Shown one piece after another: positions 32,909 to 42,848 of a stretch of DNA of 64,000 nucleotides. Within the stretch, counting starts at the first letter, position 1; each line of letters opens with the position of its first letter. Source of the stretch: JAGTVG01 sp963699805 (lineage in GTDB: Bacteria; Bacteroidota; Bacteroidia; Cytophagales; Cyclobacteriaceae). The stretch lies in contig CAVOVH010000010.1 of the NCBI GenBank assembly GCA_963699805.1, positions 124,001-188,000 on the forward strand. Reading direction: 5' to 3'. Under the pieces are notes generated by a model. The model was not told the origin of the DNA and searched no databases. It saw nothing but the letters and a program-made list of their open reading frames with translations. The translations under genes were made by a program, and so were the position numbers.

Positions 32909-35371
32909 ATGAAATTTATCCTTATAATAACAGCTGGTATATTAATATCTAAATCCATCACTACCTGGGCTGCAGATCCGGTACCGGATAAAACCTCGCT
33001 ATCTGGTAAGATAACAGATATAGAAACCGGAGAGCCGCTGATCGGGGTTGAAATTTACATTCCTGATCTTAAAACGGGTACCGTTACCAATGTGGATGGC
33101 ACCTATATCCTGAATAATCTTCCTCTTACAAATATCTTTCTTCAGGTCAGATACCTGGGTTATAAGACGATCATTGAATCCATTGATCTGACAACCACCA
33201 AGACCCGTGATTTTGCCATGGAACCCATGTTGAAGGAAATGCAAGAGATCATTATAGTCGGTGCAACTCAAGCAAGTGAGAGAGACCGGACACCTACTCC
33301 CATCACCATTCTTTCCAGAATGAACTTATTACAGAATTCTGCCACGAACATAATCGATGCCATCGCCCTGGAACCTGGCGTTTCGCAGATCACAAGTGGA
33401 CCTAGTATTTCCAAACCGGTAATTCGTGGACTGGGGTATAACAGGGTGGTAGTCGTGAATGATGGCATCCGCCAGGAAGGACAACAATGGGGGGATGAAC
33501 ATGGGATTGAAATTGATGAATATACGGTCAATAAGGTTGAAATCCTGAAAGGACCGGCCAGTTTGTCCTATGGTTCAGATGCCATGGCGGGAGTGATCAG
33601 CATGATTTCTTATCCTACCTTACCTCAGGGAACGATCAGGGGAAATATTTTAATCAACTACCAGTCCAATAATGGCCTGATCGGTTATTCCGGAAATTTT
33701 GAAGGCAATCTGAAAGGATTTGTATGGGATCTGAGATACAGCGGAAAACAAGCCCATGCCTATCAGAATAAATATGATGGATATGTTTATGGGTCTACTT
33801 ATAGGGAAAGCAATATGAGTGGCATCATTGGATTGAATAAATCCTGGGGATATTCACACCTCCACCTTGACACATACTATCTCAATACCGGCATTGTGGA
33901 GGGAGAGCGGGACAGCGAAAATGGAAGGTTTATTAAAAACATCGCTGTCAATGATTCAACTATTGAGGAGGGGATTGTTCCGGACAGCGAACTGAAATCC
34001 TATCAATTGGGGATCCCGAATCAGGATATTCAACATTATAAAGTGGTGTTAAATAATAATTTCGTTGTACATGCTGGCAGTATTAAAGCTTCGCTGGCAT
34101 TTCAGCAAAACCACCGGAAGGAATATGGAGATGTAATTGATCCGGATCAATATGGATTATATTTTTTACTTAACACAATGAATTATGATTTTCGTTATTT
34201 ATTCCCGGAAAGAAAGGGCTGGCAAGCAACCATGGGTGTGAATGGGATGTACCAACGTTCCCAGAACAAAGGGATCGAATTCCTGGTTCCAGCTTATCAT
34301 TTATTTGATTGGGGAGGATTTTTCACTGCAAATAAAAACATAAACAGATTAGATATCAGTGGTGGAATCCGGTATGACGTAAGGAACCTGACCTCAGAGG
34401 AACTTTTACTTGATGATGCCGGATTGCCTGCTACCGGGAATGGTTCAGGGAATTATGTCAAGTTTAAGGGATTTGCCAGGACATTCTCCAATTTCAGCGG
34501 AAGTATTGGAGCCACTTATCAAATCTCAGAGAAGGTTTTCACCAAATTGAATGTATCACGTGGCTTTCGGACACCCAATATTTCAGAGCTAGGATCAAAT
34601 GGGATTCATGAAGGAACCCAACGGTATGAGATCGGGAATCAGGATATGAAAGCAGAATCAAGCCTTCAGTTTGATTACGCGATCGGTTTGAATACAGATC
34701 ATGTTTCAGCGGAGATCGATGTTTTTAACAACAATATTGAAAATTTCATCTATACTGAAAAATTGAACAGTATAGATGGTGGGGATTCGATTGTCGATCC
34801 GAATGATCCTGTCCCTACTTTCAAGTATACGCAGGGAAATGCCAATCTTTTTGGGGGGGAGGCTACGATCGATATCCATCCGCATCCGCTGGACTGGATA
34901 CATTTTGAGAATTCTTTTGCGTATGTGCTCGGCGCTCAGAAAGATGCCACCGATTCTACCAGGTATCTCCCTTTTATTCCTGCACCGAAATTCTCTTCAA
35001 ACCTTCGATTTGATCTTCATTTTAAAAAGGGGATTTTGAAAAATACTTATATAAAAGCCGGATTGGATCATTATTTCATGCAGACTAAAATATATTCGGC
35101 CTACGGAACGGAAACGGAAACACCAGGATATACCCTTCTTCATTTCGGCATGGGAACAGATTTCCTTTCAAAGGGACAAACGGTATGTTCCATTTATTTT
35201 ATCATCAATAATTTAATGGATGTCGCTTATCAAAGTCATTTGAGTCGGTTAAAATATGCTGGGGAGAACACGGTGACCGATCGGACAGGCGTATTTAATA
35301 TGGGCCGGAATATCAGTATAAAACTACTCGTACCCATTTCTTTTAAAAAACAACCTGAACCGGAAACATAG
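32909..35371 (+). CDS. TonB-dependent outer-membrane receptor with CarboxypepD_reg-like domain
   Basis: 820 residues from the ATG at 32909, which opens the signal peptide (MKFILIITAGILISKSITTW). The frame begins at 32825, overlapping the His-rich gene, but that leader is not signal-like. A CarboxypepD_reg domain (SGKITDIETGEPLIGVEIYI to about residue 105) precedes the plug (KPVIRGLGYNRVVVVNDGIR, GQQWGDEHG, VNKVEILKGPASLSYG) and a 22-strand-type barrel with TonB-receptor motifs (KLNVSRGFRTPNISELGSNG). It imports a scarce ligand with TonB energy. The coupled His/Cys-rich neighbour favours a metal or metal complex, but no SusD partner or substrate gene is present. Confidence 0.93.
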   Translation: MKFILIITAGILISKSITTWAADPVPDKTSLSGKITDIETGEPLIGVEIYIPDLKTGTVTNVDGTYILNNLPLTNIFLQVRYLGYKTIIESIDLTTTKTRDFAMEPMLKEMQEIIIVGATQASERDRTPTPITILSRMNLLQNSATNIIDAIALEPGVSQITSGPSISKPVIRGLGYNRVVVVNDGIRQEGQQWGDEHGIEIDEYTVNKVEILKGPASLSYGSDAMAGVISMISYPTLPQGTIRGNILINYQSNNGLIGYSGNFEGNLKGFVWDLRYSGKQAHAYQNKYDGYVYGSTYRESNMSGIIGLNKSWGYSHLHLDTYYLNTGIVEGERDSENGRFIKNIAVNDSTIEEGIVPDSELKSYQLGIPNQDIQHYKVVLNNNFVVHAGSIKASLAFQQNHRKEYGDVIDPDQYGLYFLLNTMNYDFRYLFPERKGWQATMGVNGMYQRSQNKGIEFLVPAYHLFDWGGFFTANKNINRLDISGGIRYDVRNLTSEELLLDDAGLPATGNGSGNYVKFKGFARTFSNFSGSIGATYQISEKVFTKLNVSRGFRTPNISELGSNGIHEGTQRYEIGNQDMKAESSLQFDYAIGLNTDHVSAEIDVFNNNIENFIYTEKLNSIDGGDSIVDPNDPVPTFKYTQGNANLFGGEATIDIHPHPLDWIHFENSFAYVLGAQKDATDSTRYLPFIPAPKFSSNLRFDLHFKKGILKNTYIKAGLDHYFMQTKIYSAYGTETETPGYTLLHFGMGTDFLSKGQTVCSIYFIINNLMDVAYQSHLSRLKYAGENTVTDRTGVFNMGRNISIKLLVPISFKKQPEPET

Positions 35372-35432
35372 AATGTTGATATTAGCTTATTTTCTGGTTT
35401 ATTTTCATCTTTGATCCGATTTACTTGCACCT

Positions 35433-35816
35433 ATGCATGCCGATGACCTAGATCGCTTCATTGTTATTATTTTTAAGATTGCTGGTGGATTATTTTTTAT
35501 CGATGGTATTTCATTGCTCTGGCGTGGGGGAGTAGGGATATTGTTCCTGTTCCATGAGCAATTCTCCATGGGGTTCCTTTTGGTTTTTCTGTTACAAACC
35601 ATCATCAGCGGCGCCATTTATACCTATTTCGGATTTTGTCTGCTCCGTGAAAAGGGTTGGACCAGGAGAGTATCCGGTTGGCTCATTGCTTTCAGTGCAT
35701 TCTTTTGGGCCTTCCCATCCTTTGGAGAGGATTATTTCACCGCTGCCACCGGGGGCATTTATTTTTTCGGGTTGTTTCTTCCCGGCTTCTTAAAATCAAA
35801 AGATCTTCAGGGTTAA
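35433..35816 (+). CDS. Hypothetical membrane protein
   Basis: 127 residues with about four hydrophobic helices (FIVIIFKIAGGLFFIDGISL; GGVGILFLFHEQFSMGFLL; IISGAIYTYFGFCLLRE; WLIAFSAFFWAFPSFGEDYF) and a C-terminal Lys tail. No signal peptide or catalytic motif is evident. It starts 61 bases after the TonB receptor and might be its last operon gene. Function unrecognised. Confidence 0.55.
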   Translation: MHADDLDRFIVIIFKIAGGLFFIDGISLLWRGGVGILFLFHEQFSMGFLLVFLLQTIISGAIYTYFGFCLLREKGWTRRVSGWLIAFSAFFWAFPSFGEDYFTAATGGIYFFGLFLPGFLKSKDLQG

Positions 35817-36100
35817 TCAGAAGAGTAGATGATATTCATGCCATATGATCCTATGAAACACATCAAATTCGTATTACGAATAGAGTGGTAGTAAGAGTTT
35901 GATATGCCGATGGCGATCGATAACGTACCGCTGAAGCAACATATTTCAATCTGATATCATTTTTCCCATCCCATGTCTTCAGGTATCTTTGTCTGCCGAT
36001 GATTACACCGGTGCGTAAATTCGTGCATCCTTGTGAACACCCACCAGCGCGGATCTCAGGACCCCCCCGTTTCCACCTTTCCCCTGTTTCCCGGTCTCCA

Positions 36101-37984
36101 TTACCTGGCCCTTGCCTCCAGCGTTTTCCGATCCAGTGTGATCAGATGCCCGATTGGTTTTCCATCCCTGTATGTGATCACCCGCAGAGTAACCGGACCA
36201 TCGGGAACCTCAACTGACTGTACATACTTCGTGGAATGATCATCCGGCATGGTCCCGTTCATGGTATAGAATATGTCCAATCCAGCTACTTCGGATGACA
36301 GATCCAGCATCAGCTTTCCATCTTTCCGGCGAGTTTTCACTTTGGCATCATAGATGGCTCTTGAATAGTTGCTCCCGGCAATATCTGAACGCCGGAACTG
36401 ATTCTCAACCCGATCAATGAAATTATCCCAGTTTTTAGCTTCATTGGGAGACCAGAATACTTCAGAGAGTGCCCAAGCACGCGGATAGGTCATGTATTCA
36501 ATCGACCGGTAAGTGGGCAACTGTTCGGTCCACAGATTACCCTGACCCCCAAGGATAAATTTGGGGTCGACCCCTTCCGGAACCGGATCAAAGCTATAAC
36601 ATTTTTCCATTCGCAGGGTGGAATAAATGGGAGGATCCACCGTGGGATCACCCTGTGTATAATCAATATAAGCAAACGTGGTAGGAGACATGACTACATC
36701 GTGACCCATTTCGGCAGCCTCTATTCCCCCTTTAATGCCCCGCCAGCTCATGACACTGGCGCCTGGCGAGAGACCTCCCTCCAGGATCTCATCCCAGCCT
36801 ATGAGTTTTTTACCTTTTTCGTTCAGGATTTTTTCTACCCGTTCCATAAAATAACCCTGTAATTTTTCAACTTCATTGACCTTCAGTTTTTTCATCAAGG
36901 CCTGGCATCCTTTGTCTTTTTCCCAGAAACCCTTATAGCACTCATCACCCCCGGCATGAATGTAATCACCCGGGAAAAGAGCGGCCACCTCGGTGAACAC
37001 TTTGTCCAGGAATTCATACACTTTTTCATCTGAAGGATTGAGCGTATTGTCGATGAACATGGTAAAAGTTCCATCTCCGGGCCAGTCGGCAAAATTAGAC
37101 CCTGGATTTACCTGGGTATCTGGATTCTGAGTGCATGACAATTCGGGATAAGCAGCTAAGGCTGCCATACTATGACCGGGGACATCAATTTCCGGGACGA
37201 TGGTCACGAAACGTTCCTCAGCATACTGAACGATCTCTCGAATATCATCCTGGGTATAAAAACCGCCGTATGTGGCCGGTTCTCCCGGTTTGGGAGCCTC
37301 GCGTTCGCCAAAATATCCCATCCGCTCAACCCGCCAGGCACCCACTTCAGTGAGTTTTGGCAGTGATTTGATCTCGATCCGCCAGCCATTATCATCTGTC
37401 AGGTGCCAATGGAAGACATTATACTTGTACCGTGTCATTTCATCGATGTATTGCTTAACCTCCTCCTTGGTGAAAAAATGACGACTCACATCCAGCATCA
37501 GCCCCCGCCATTTGAAGCGTGGATAATCGGTGATCCTGGCTGCCGGTATGATCCAGGCTGTTTCTGTTTTCTGACTACTTTCGATCTCTTTGGGCATCAA
37601 TTGAAACAGGGTCTGCATTCCATAAAATAAACCGGCCGGTTGACTGGCCCTGATCACCACCCCTCTGGGCGAGGATTCCAATACATAACCTTCCGAACCA
37701 ACCTGATTTTCGGTAATATTGTCAAGGTTCAACTGGATGGAACCCGATGTGCCCTGTTTTAAAACAATATCCAGACCAGTGGGGACGCTGAGCCGGGCAG
37801 CTATCATTTCCGCTACAGGTCCGGCCTCGGTTTTATTGTAACTGATCGTTGTATTTTGATCCATTACATAATATCCCTCCATTTGTAGTATGGAAACCGG
37901 TTGCGGGATCACCTGTATGTTGGTATTTTGTCCATTTGCCACCGAGTTGACAAAAAAAAGAAATAACACGATGTAATTTTTCAT
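36101..37984 (-). CDS. Beta-N-acetylhexosaminidase, GH20
   Basis: 627 residues with a signal peptide (MKNYIVLFLFFVNSVANGQN). The GH20 N-terminal alpha/beta domain (about 20-140) precedes the catalytic barrel: KWRGLMLDVSRHFFTKEEVK, YNVFHWHLTDDNGWRIEIKS, TIVPEIDVPGHSMAALAAYP and the catalytic HAGGDECYKGFW (Asp-Glu pair). A short fn3/GH20_C-like tail closes it. The enzyme removes terminal GlcNAc or GalNAc using substrate-assisted catalysis, with chitin fragments, host glycans or peptidoglycan pieces as possible substrates. It is periplasmic or surface, first of the long hydrolase-rich right part. Confidence 0.96.
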   Translation of the reverse strand: MKNYIVLFLFFVNSVANGQNTNIQVIPQPVSILQMEGYYVMDQNTTISYNKTEAGPVAEMIAARLSVPTGLDIVLKQGTSGSIQLNLDNITENQVGSEGYVLESSPRGVVIRASQPAGLFYGMQTLFQLMPKEIESSQKTETAWIIPAARITDYPRFKWRGLMLDVSRHFFTKEEVKQYIDEMTRYKYNVFHWHLTDDNGWRIEIKSLPKLTEVGAWRVERMGYFGEREAPKPGEPATYGGFYTQDDIREIVQYAEERFVTIVPEIDVPGHSMAALAAYPELSCTQNPDTQVNPGSNFADWPGDGTFTMFIDNTLNPSDEKVYEFLDKVFTEVAALFPGDYIHAGGDECYKGFWEKDKGCQALMKKLKVNEVEKLQGYFMERVEKILNEKGKKLIGWDEILEGGLSPGASVMSWRGIKGGIEAAEMGHDVVMSPTTFAYIDYTQGDPTVDPPIYSTLRMEKCYSFDPVPEGVDPKFILGGQGNLWTEQLPTYRSIEYMTYPRAWALSEVFWSPNEAKNWDNFIDRVENQFRRSDIAGSNYSRAIYDAKVKTRRKDGKLMLDLSSEVAGLDIFYTMNGTMPDDHSTKYVQSVEVPDGPVTLRVITYRDGKPIGHLITLDRKTLEARAR

Positions 37985-38168
37985 ATTGTTTCAGGATTAA
38001 AACATTAAAAAAGATTTGGTATTCATTCCAAGTTTAAAAAGGGTTTCAAAAATCTTTATTGAAAAAAAGTTTGATCAATTAACTACTAATTAAATCATTT
38101 TCATTCGAAAATTCTTGTTTAAATATCGATTAATCAGGTTTATCAACGCGCCACCCTTTCCCCTAGGT

Positions 38169-39404
38169 TTAATATTCAAATGCACCAATATCCGGAGCCT
38201 TTCCATGTGGAACTTTTTTCCCTTCAAAATCCAGTTTGTATCCAAGCTCAGTACCGGCATCGATGGCCGGGCTATCTTTTCTGAGGTGAATATCTTTTTC
38301 CTCCAGATTAACAAAAAGAGGGTTGCCTGTTTGATCACCCGTTCCTGGTTTCAGCCCCGGATCCATCTTTTCACCCAGATAATACAGGTTGTACTCATGG
38401 ATAAATGCTGAATAATTACTTACGCGTCTGCATTTTGGTATATAAAAAATATTGTTACGATACTGGATGTCCACTGAACCTGGATCACCATTCCAGAAGC
38501 CGATGGCGTAATCCGCAGAAGCCGTATCGATGAAGATGTTATTTTCTATGCGCATATCCTCCAGTTTTACACCAAATTTGCCACCTACATGAAATCCGCC
38601 TGATACACCATTATTGATATAAACATTATATGCAATGACGTTATGAGTGAGTGTTTGTCCCCTGCCACCCACTTCAAAAGATCCATTACAATTCTCACCC
38701 CAGTTATGATGAATATAACAGCTATCTACATCTCCATAGAATTCCACCACGCCTCCATCATATCCATAATCAAGGCTTGGTGCTTCACAATTGATCATCC
38801 GGTTGTAAGAAACTTCATTATTCGAAGAGAACATCCAGATCCCGACGGCGCCGTAATCGTCGTCCCCACCAGGGGTATTGACCACGATGGTCAGGTCATG
38901 GGCATAATTTCGGGTAACCAGGTTATGCCTGCCATGGATGGAGATGCCCATGCCTGTCTGGGTGGCTTCGTTGTTCCTGACGACATTATGATCCGCTCCA
39001 TTTGAAATATAAATCCCGGCCTCATGGGCTTCCCGGACCAGGAAATGCTCGACAATGACCCAATCCGCATTCAACCGGATGGCAACCCCGTTTTTAATAC
39101 CAGGATTCCGGATGACCGGATCATCCCCTGTACCATACGCGGTAAACAGGATAGGCATGAATTCCATACCAGAACTGTTGATCACCAGTTCACCGGTCCA
39201 GGTGGAACCTTTTTTAAAGCATATGGAATCACCTGGCGCATATGGATGATTGTTGACTTTCGTAAGCGTTTTCCAGGGATCGGAGGGATGCATGCCTGAT
39301 CCGGTGTCATTTCCATCCTTTGAATTAATATAATAACTTTTTGCAGATAGGAGGTAAGCGGGCACAAGGAGAACTATAAAAATGAAGATTCGTGTCATCA
39401 TCAT
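38169..39404 (-). CDS. Exported right-handed parallel beta-helix protein
   Basis: 411 residues with a signal peptide after a run of Mets (TRIFIFIVLLVPAYLLSAKS). The mature protein begins YYINSKDGNDTGSGMHPSDP and then shows repeating short-strand coils, e.g. VEHFLVREAHEAGIYISNGA, HNVVRNNEATQTGMGISIHG, NNEVSYNRMINCEAPS. These match parallel beta-helix folds found in pectate lyases and alginate or carrageenan-type lyases. The N-terminal motif (DGNDTGSG..PWKTLTKVN) is common to beta-helix polysaccharide-degrading proteins. No specific lyase residues are claimed. Confidence 0.82.
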   Translation of the reverse strand: MMMTRIFIFIVLLVPAYLLSAKSYYINSKDGNDTGSGMHPSDPWKTLTKVNNHPYAPGDSICFKKGSTWTGELVINSSGMEFMPILFTAYGTGDDPVIRNPGIKNGVAIRLNADWVIVEHFLVREAHEAGIYISNGADHNVVRNNEATQTGMGISIHGRHNLVTRNYAHDLTIVVNTPGGDDDYGAVGIWMFSSNNEVSYNRMINCEAPSLDYGYDGGVVEFYGDVDSCYIHHNWGENCNGSFEVGGRGQTLTHNVIAYNVYINNGVSGGFHVGGKFGVKLEDMRIENNIFIDTASADYAIGFWNGDPGSVDIQYRNNIFYIPKCRRVSNYSAFIHEYNLYYLGEKMDPGLKPGTGDQTGNPLFVNLEEKDIHLRKDSPAIDAGTELGYKLDFEGKKVPHGKAPDIGAFEY

Positions 39405-39537
39405 GATTTTAGTAATATTCGTTAATGATTACTGTTTTCTCAACAATGAAGATAAAACCAAAAAATGAGACAATTTACATGCTTTGATTTCTTTCCACTT
39501 AGAAATCAAAAATTGTTAAAAAATCAATCTTTTGGTG

Positions 39538-40383
39538 TTATGAGGCAGGGTCCCCCTGGACCAGTACCAATGTACAATCATCCTCCACATTACCCTCGTA
39601 ATCCTTATCGAAACGATCGGTGAGACCAGGAAGAAGATAAATATCCTTCCACCGATGCCAGTTGAATTCATGCAACAGGTTGTTGAGCTCTGAATCAATC
39701 AGCCGGGCGGTATTCATCGAATGGACTTTAAGACGCTTTTCGATTGCCCCGGAAAGCACTCCCGGTATGATCCAATAAGATGCTCCAGCCACATTCGCCT
39801 TCAAAACATCCTGATCCGTTATAAAAAAGTCGATATAATATCCCAGTTTTACCTGGTAATTCCTGTATGGAAATGGAGTTTGTATTTCAAGGGGGATCTC
39901 AATTTTAACCAGGTCGTTTCCGAACTGCCCGATTTCGAAGGCATCGATGGAAAATTTCAATATAACCTCCCCATTCCTGGATACTTCCCGAAAATTTTTC
40001 AATTGCTGGTCCACGGCTTCGTTAATCCGCGTACCCGCCAATTGACGAAGACCCACCATTGTCACCCTGGAAGTTTGATCATGAGTAACCAGGATGACGG
40101 AGGAAGTCAGATCATTAAAATAGGGAAGGGATATAATATTCCGGATATTATTGAAGGAAAAAGCCTTGAATTTTCCATCGAATCGGTCATTTTCAAATAA
40201 AATACAGGTATGAAAAGGATCTTTCGGATTGGCACTCAGTCTGACTGATGAGGTGATGTCATCGAATTCAAATTCATTCAGAAATTGTGAAGTGGCCAGT
40301 ACATAACGTTGAGAAGAAGGGCTGGTAATGAACAATTGCCTGCCTGCTATATTGCTGTGTTCGAATAGTCTGATATTGGCCAT
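39538..40383 (-). CDS. Beta/gamma-crystallin domain protein
   Basis: 281 residues from the ATG at 40383. Residues 1-100 form a two-motif beta/gamma-crystallin domain: RLFEHSNIAGRQLFITS then FDDITSSVRL, and LFENDRFDGKFKAFSF then FNDLTSSVILV. The D/N-D/N-x-x-S-S pairs (DDITSS, NDLTSS) are the canonical calcium-binding sequence of microbial crystallins. The C-terminal 180 residues are unrelated and unrecognised. There is no signal peptide, so it is cytoplasmic unless exported otherwise. It is 4 bases behind the gene at 40388-40807, so the pair is probably coupled. Confidence 0.8.
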   Translation of the reverse strand: MANIRLFEHSNIAGRQLFITSPSSQRYVLATSQFLNEFEFDDITSSVRLSANPKDPFHTCILFENDRFDGKFKAFSFNNIRNIISLPYFNDLTSSVILVTHDQTSRVTMVGLRQLAGTRINEAVDQQLKNFREVSRNGEVILKFSIDAFEIGQFGNDLVKIEIPLEIQTPFPYRNYQVKLGYYIDFFITDQDVLKANVAGASYWIIPGVLSGAIEKRLKVHSMNTARLIDSELNNLLHEFNWHRWKDIYLLPGLTDRFDKDYEGNVEDDCTLVLVQGDPAS

Positions 40384-40387
40384 GATC

Positions 40388-40807
40388 TTATTCTTTTTTT
40401 GATTTGCCAATGCTGTTCCGTGAGATCTTCTCAATCAACGCATCGATCTTTTCGTCATACCGTACCCGATTGCTGATATGATTGGAAAGCTGTACCATGA
40501 TATCAAAATTTTCTGGTGAAGGATCTTCCAGGTATTGATTCATCATTTTTTCGAGCGCCGCAGCGGGATCCTTCAGGTCATAAATCTTTTCCCGGCTCCA
40601 TCTTCTGACCAGGTCATTCCATCCACTCAGGACCTGATATTCATGTGTATTTATTTTTTCTGCCAGGAATCTGGAGGGCAATGAAAAAAAGGCTACCCGT
40701 GGTCTACGGGCTTCCTGCAAAAATGGGTACAAGCCAGCATAATGGATCAGAAAGATAATATTCCCGATCAATAGGCCGGATATCAATACGAGTAAAAGGA
40801 TATTCAT
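40388..40807 (-). CDS. Hypothetical N-terminally anchored protein
   Basis: 139 residues. An N-terminal helix (ILLLVLISGLLIGNIIFLIH) anchors the protein, followed by a basic segment (QEARRPRVAFFSLPSRF), then helices rich in charged residues (LVRRWSREKIYDLKDPAAAL, IDALIEKISRNSIGKSKKE). No family recognised. It precedes the crystallin-domain gene by only 4 bases on the same strand, so the two are likely made together. It may tether that protein to the membrane, but this is inference. Confidence 0.6.
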   Translation of the reverse strand: MNILLLVLISGLLIGNIIFLIHYAGLYPFLQEARRPRVAFFSLPSRFLAEKINTHEYQVLSGWNDLVRRWSREKIYDLKDPAAALEKMMNQYLEDPSPENFDIMVQLSNHISNRVRYDEKIDALIEKISRNSIGKSKKE

Positions 40808-41058
40808 AAAATTAAAGTTAATGTAATGCCTACTCTGTATTCGCCGTTTTCAGCTTTCCGGTGCAAAGGGACTGTATAATATTCAGATCTAACGATAACC
40901 GTTCTAAAAATCAGATAAAACAATTTAAGAATTTCAAGGTAGATGGCCGGTAAATTAAAAATGATGTATAATAATAATCAATTATTTTTCAGATGAATTT
41001 AGTGGGATGTAATGATTTTTTAAAATTGAGAAAAAAACTGAATGTATTTTGTGATGGT

Positions 41059-42198
41059 CTAAAATTCGTGTAAATGTTTATGCTGGATCTCACAGGCGTC
41101 ATAAAACCGTTTTTTGATCTGCTTTGGATCGCTTATGATCTCATAGAACTGATCCATATATTTCACCATCACTTTTATTGAAATATCACTGCAGTAGGGG
41201 AAATTCTGAATTAAATCATAGATCTTTTCCTTCCGGTCCAGAAATACCTGGATGGTTTTTTCATAAGTTCCGGGCATCCGGCAAAATCCCCGGAAATATC
41301 GCTGCGTTACGGCTTTAATGGGTAGATTTTCTGCGGGGACCGCATAATCTGCATCCACCAGTCCGCAATAATCAAAGTCAAAAGGTATGGGAATGGGAGG
41401 ACTGGAATTAATGGAAATCAATTTTACATTGTGCATGACTGGTTTGGCTATCCACCAGTCTGTGTTTCCGATCATATACTGATAGATCATGAATCGATCA
41501 AGAGATGTGCGGTCACATACATCATGGTGCGGCAGAGACATTTCGATTTCTTTTCCTCCCTCACGATGCGCCAGGTGATCTATATCCTCGATCAGAAATC
41601 CGAATCGTTCAGTCATCAGTTTTTCCCTGGTGGAGTCTTGATAGCTTATATGGACCAGGCGTACCTGCAGGCTTGTATCGGTGATTATATTGAATATTTT
41701 GTAGGCGAGGTATTCCTTGAGCACATATTCTTCAAAGGTATTCACATCCTTGCAGAAAGTGACGAGCTTAAGTTTATTCTGACCGTCGAAAACGGTACCT
41801 TTTGTTTCTTTTTTCTTAAAATTCAGCAGTAAGGGAGGGAAGGTGCAGAAATCAAAATTCCTCCGGGAGATTCCCCGGGCTTTGACCTTTAATTCGAAAG
41901 TATTGTCTCCTGCATCAGGATCAATCAATTTCAGCTGGGCAGGATAATACTCAGGTACGTCGGCATCTTTTGTCTTTAAAAGGGTTTTAAAATCAGCCGT
42001 TAGGAACAGTTCCAGGGGTTCGTCGGAGGTGAACAGCGGGGCAATTTCGTTATGTTGGGTATTTTCTTCCACCGGCTGGGCAAAAGAAAAATATACAGGT
42101 ATTAAGACGAAGAGATTGGTTAAAATGAAATAATTACTTTTCTTGCTGAACGGATTAAGATACCGTATTTCCATTATCAGGGTAGAAAATTTTGCCAT
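41059..42198 (-). CDS. Exported protein distantly like CotH-type kinases
   Basis: 379 residues with an N-terminal hydrophobic signal (NYFILTNLFVLIPVYFSFAQ). Recognisable stretches are LELFLTADFKTLLKTKDADV, KLKLVTFCKDVNTFEEYVLK, FGFLIEDIDHLAH, YQYMIGNTDWWIAKPVMHN and a later PFDFDYCGLVDADYAVP. The order (short beta N-terminal part, YQxxIGNTDW, HN, then a DFD triad-like motif) recalls atypical CotH protein-kinase folds. The match is by pattern and not by search, and the family is uncertain. It stands alone between the crystallin pair and DinB. Confidence 0.55.
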   Translation of the reverse strand: MAKFSTLIMEIRYLNPFSKKSNYFILTNLFVLIPVYFSFAQPVEENTQHNEIAPLFTSDEPLELFLTADFKTLLKTKDADVPEYYPAQLKLIDPDAGDNTFELKVKARGISRRNFDFCTFPPLLLNFKKKETKGTVFDGQNKLKLVTFCKDVNTFEEYVLKEYLAYKIFNIITDTSLQVRLVHISYQDSTREKLMTERFGFLIEDIDHLAHREGGKEIEMSLPHHDVCDRTSLDRFMIYQYMIGNTDWWIAKPVMHNVKLISINSSPPIPIPFDFDYCGLVDADYAVPAENLPIKAVTQRYFRGFCRMPGTYEKTIQVFLDRKEKIYDLIQNFPYCSDISIKVMVKYMDQFYEIISDPKQIKKRFYDACEIQHKHLHEF

Positions 42199-42347
42199 GG
42201 TTTTCTGGATATCAATCCGGCAATTTCTTTCAAGCTAATAAAAAAAATAATCAATTCAAAATCCCATTTAAAGTGATCCCAAGGATGATTCCCGGCTCCA
42301 ATTCCGTTTTAATCCGTTAATAATCTTACCCTTATCTACGTGCTGTA

Positions 42348-42848
42348 TCAGTCCTGCGGATCCATCCCGAATTTCGACCATTCTTCTTTTGCAGGTCCAT
42401 ATATTCCCGGAACCTCCATGTCAAGCATACGCATAATGGCCGTCATTTGTCCCCGGTGATGGATCTCGTGCTTTATAAACGCGGATAAGACGTTCCTTCT
42501 TTCCCACATCTTCCCGTACATGTTGATTTTTTCCATTAAATCAACATTTTCCCATTTATTCCTGACCAATTCAGCGAGTTCCTTGCTGTACCGGGTATAT
42601 ATTTCCATGTTCTTTTTCATTGTATCCGGAACAGGGGCATTTTCGAGTTGATCCTGGTCAAATATCCCGGCCCGGAAAAGCATTTCGGTGAGGGTCTGCG
42701 TAATATGCCAGGCCAGCCTTTCCAGGGAGCGCAAGTTTTCATTGATCTTTGTCGATTTTTTCTGGTCATCAATTCTGGAGAAGACATTCAGGGTAGATTG
42801 ACTTTCCATTTTCCAGTCAACCAGAAAATCCTGTATATTGCTGTACAT
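42348..42848 (-). CDS. DinB-family metal-dependent protein
   Basis: 166 residues, the usual DinB length. It is a four-helix bundle with the triad of metal-binding histidines: one in RLAWHITQTLTEM and two in IKHEIHHRGQMTAIMRMLDM. The motif HxxxHHRGQ is typical of the DinB/YfiT superfamily. Family members are cytosolic thiol- or metal-dependent enzymes; despite the name the SOS link is not established for this type. It is divergent from the GH78 gene, sharing a 309-base upstream region. Confidence 0.88.
   Translation of the reverse strand: MYSNIQDFLVDWKMESQSTLNVFSRIDDQKKSTKINENLRSLERLAWHITQTLTEMLFRAGIFDQDQLENAPVPDTMKKNMEIYTRYSKELAELVRNKWENVDLMEKINMYGKMWERRNVLSAFIKHEIHHRGQMTAIMRMLDMEVPGIYGPAKEEWSKFGMDPQD

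Noticed and set aside
32909..35371. SusC-type receptor
   Set aside because: No SusD follows, length is short for SusC, and the coupled His/Cys-rich protein points to a metal-type TonB receptor.
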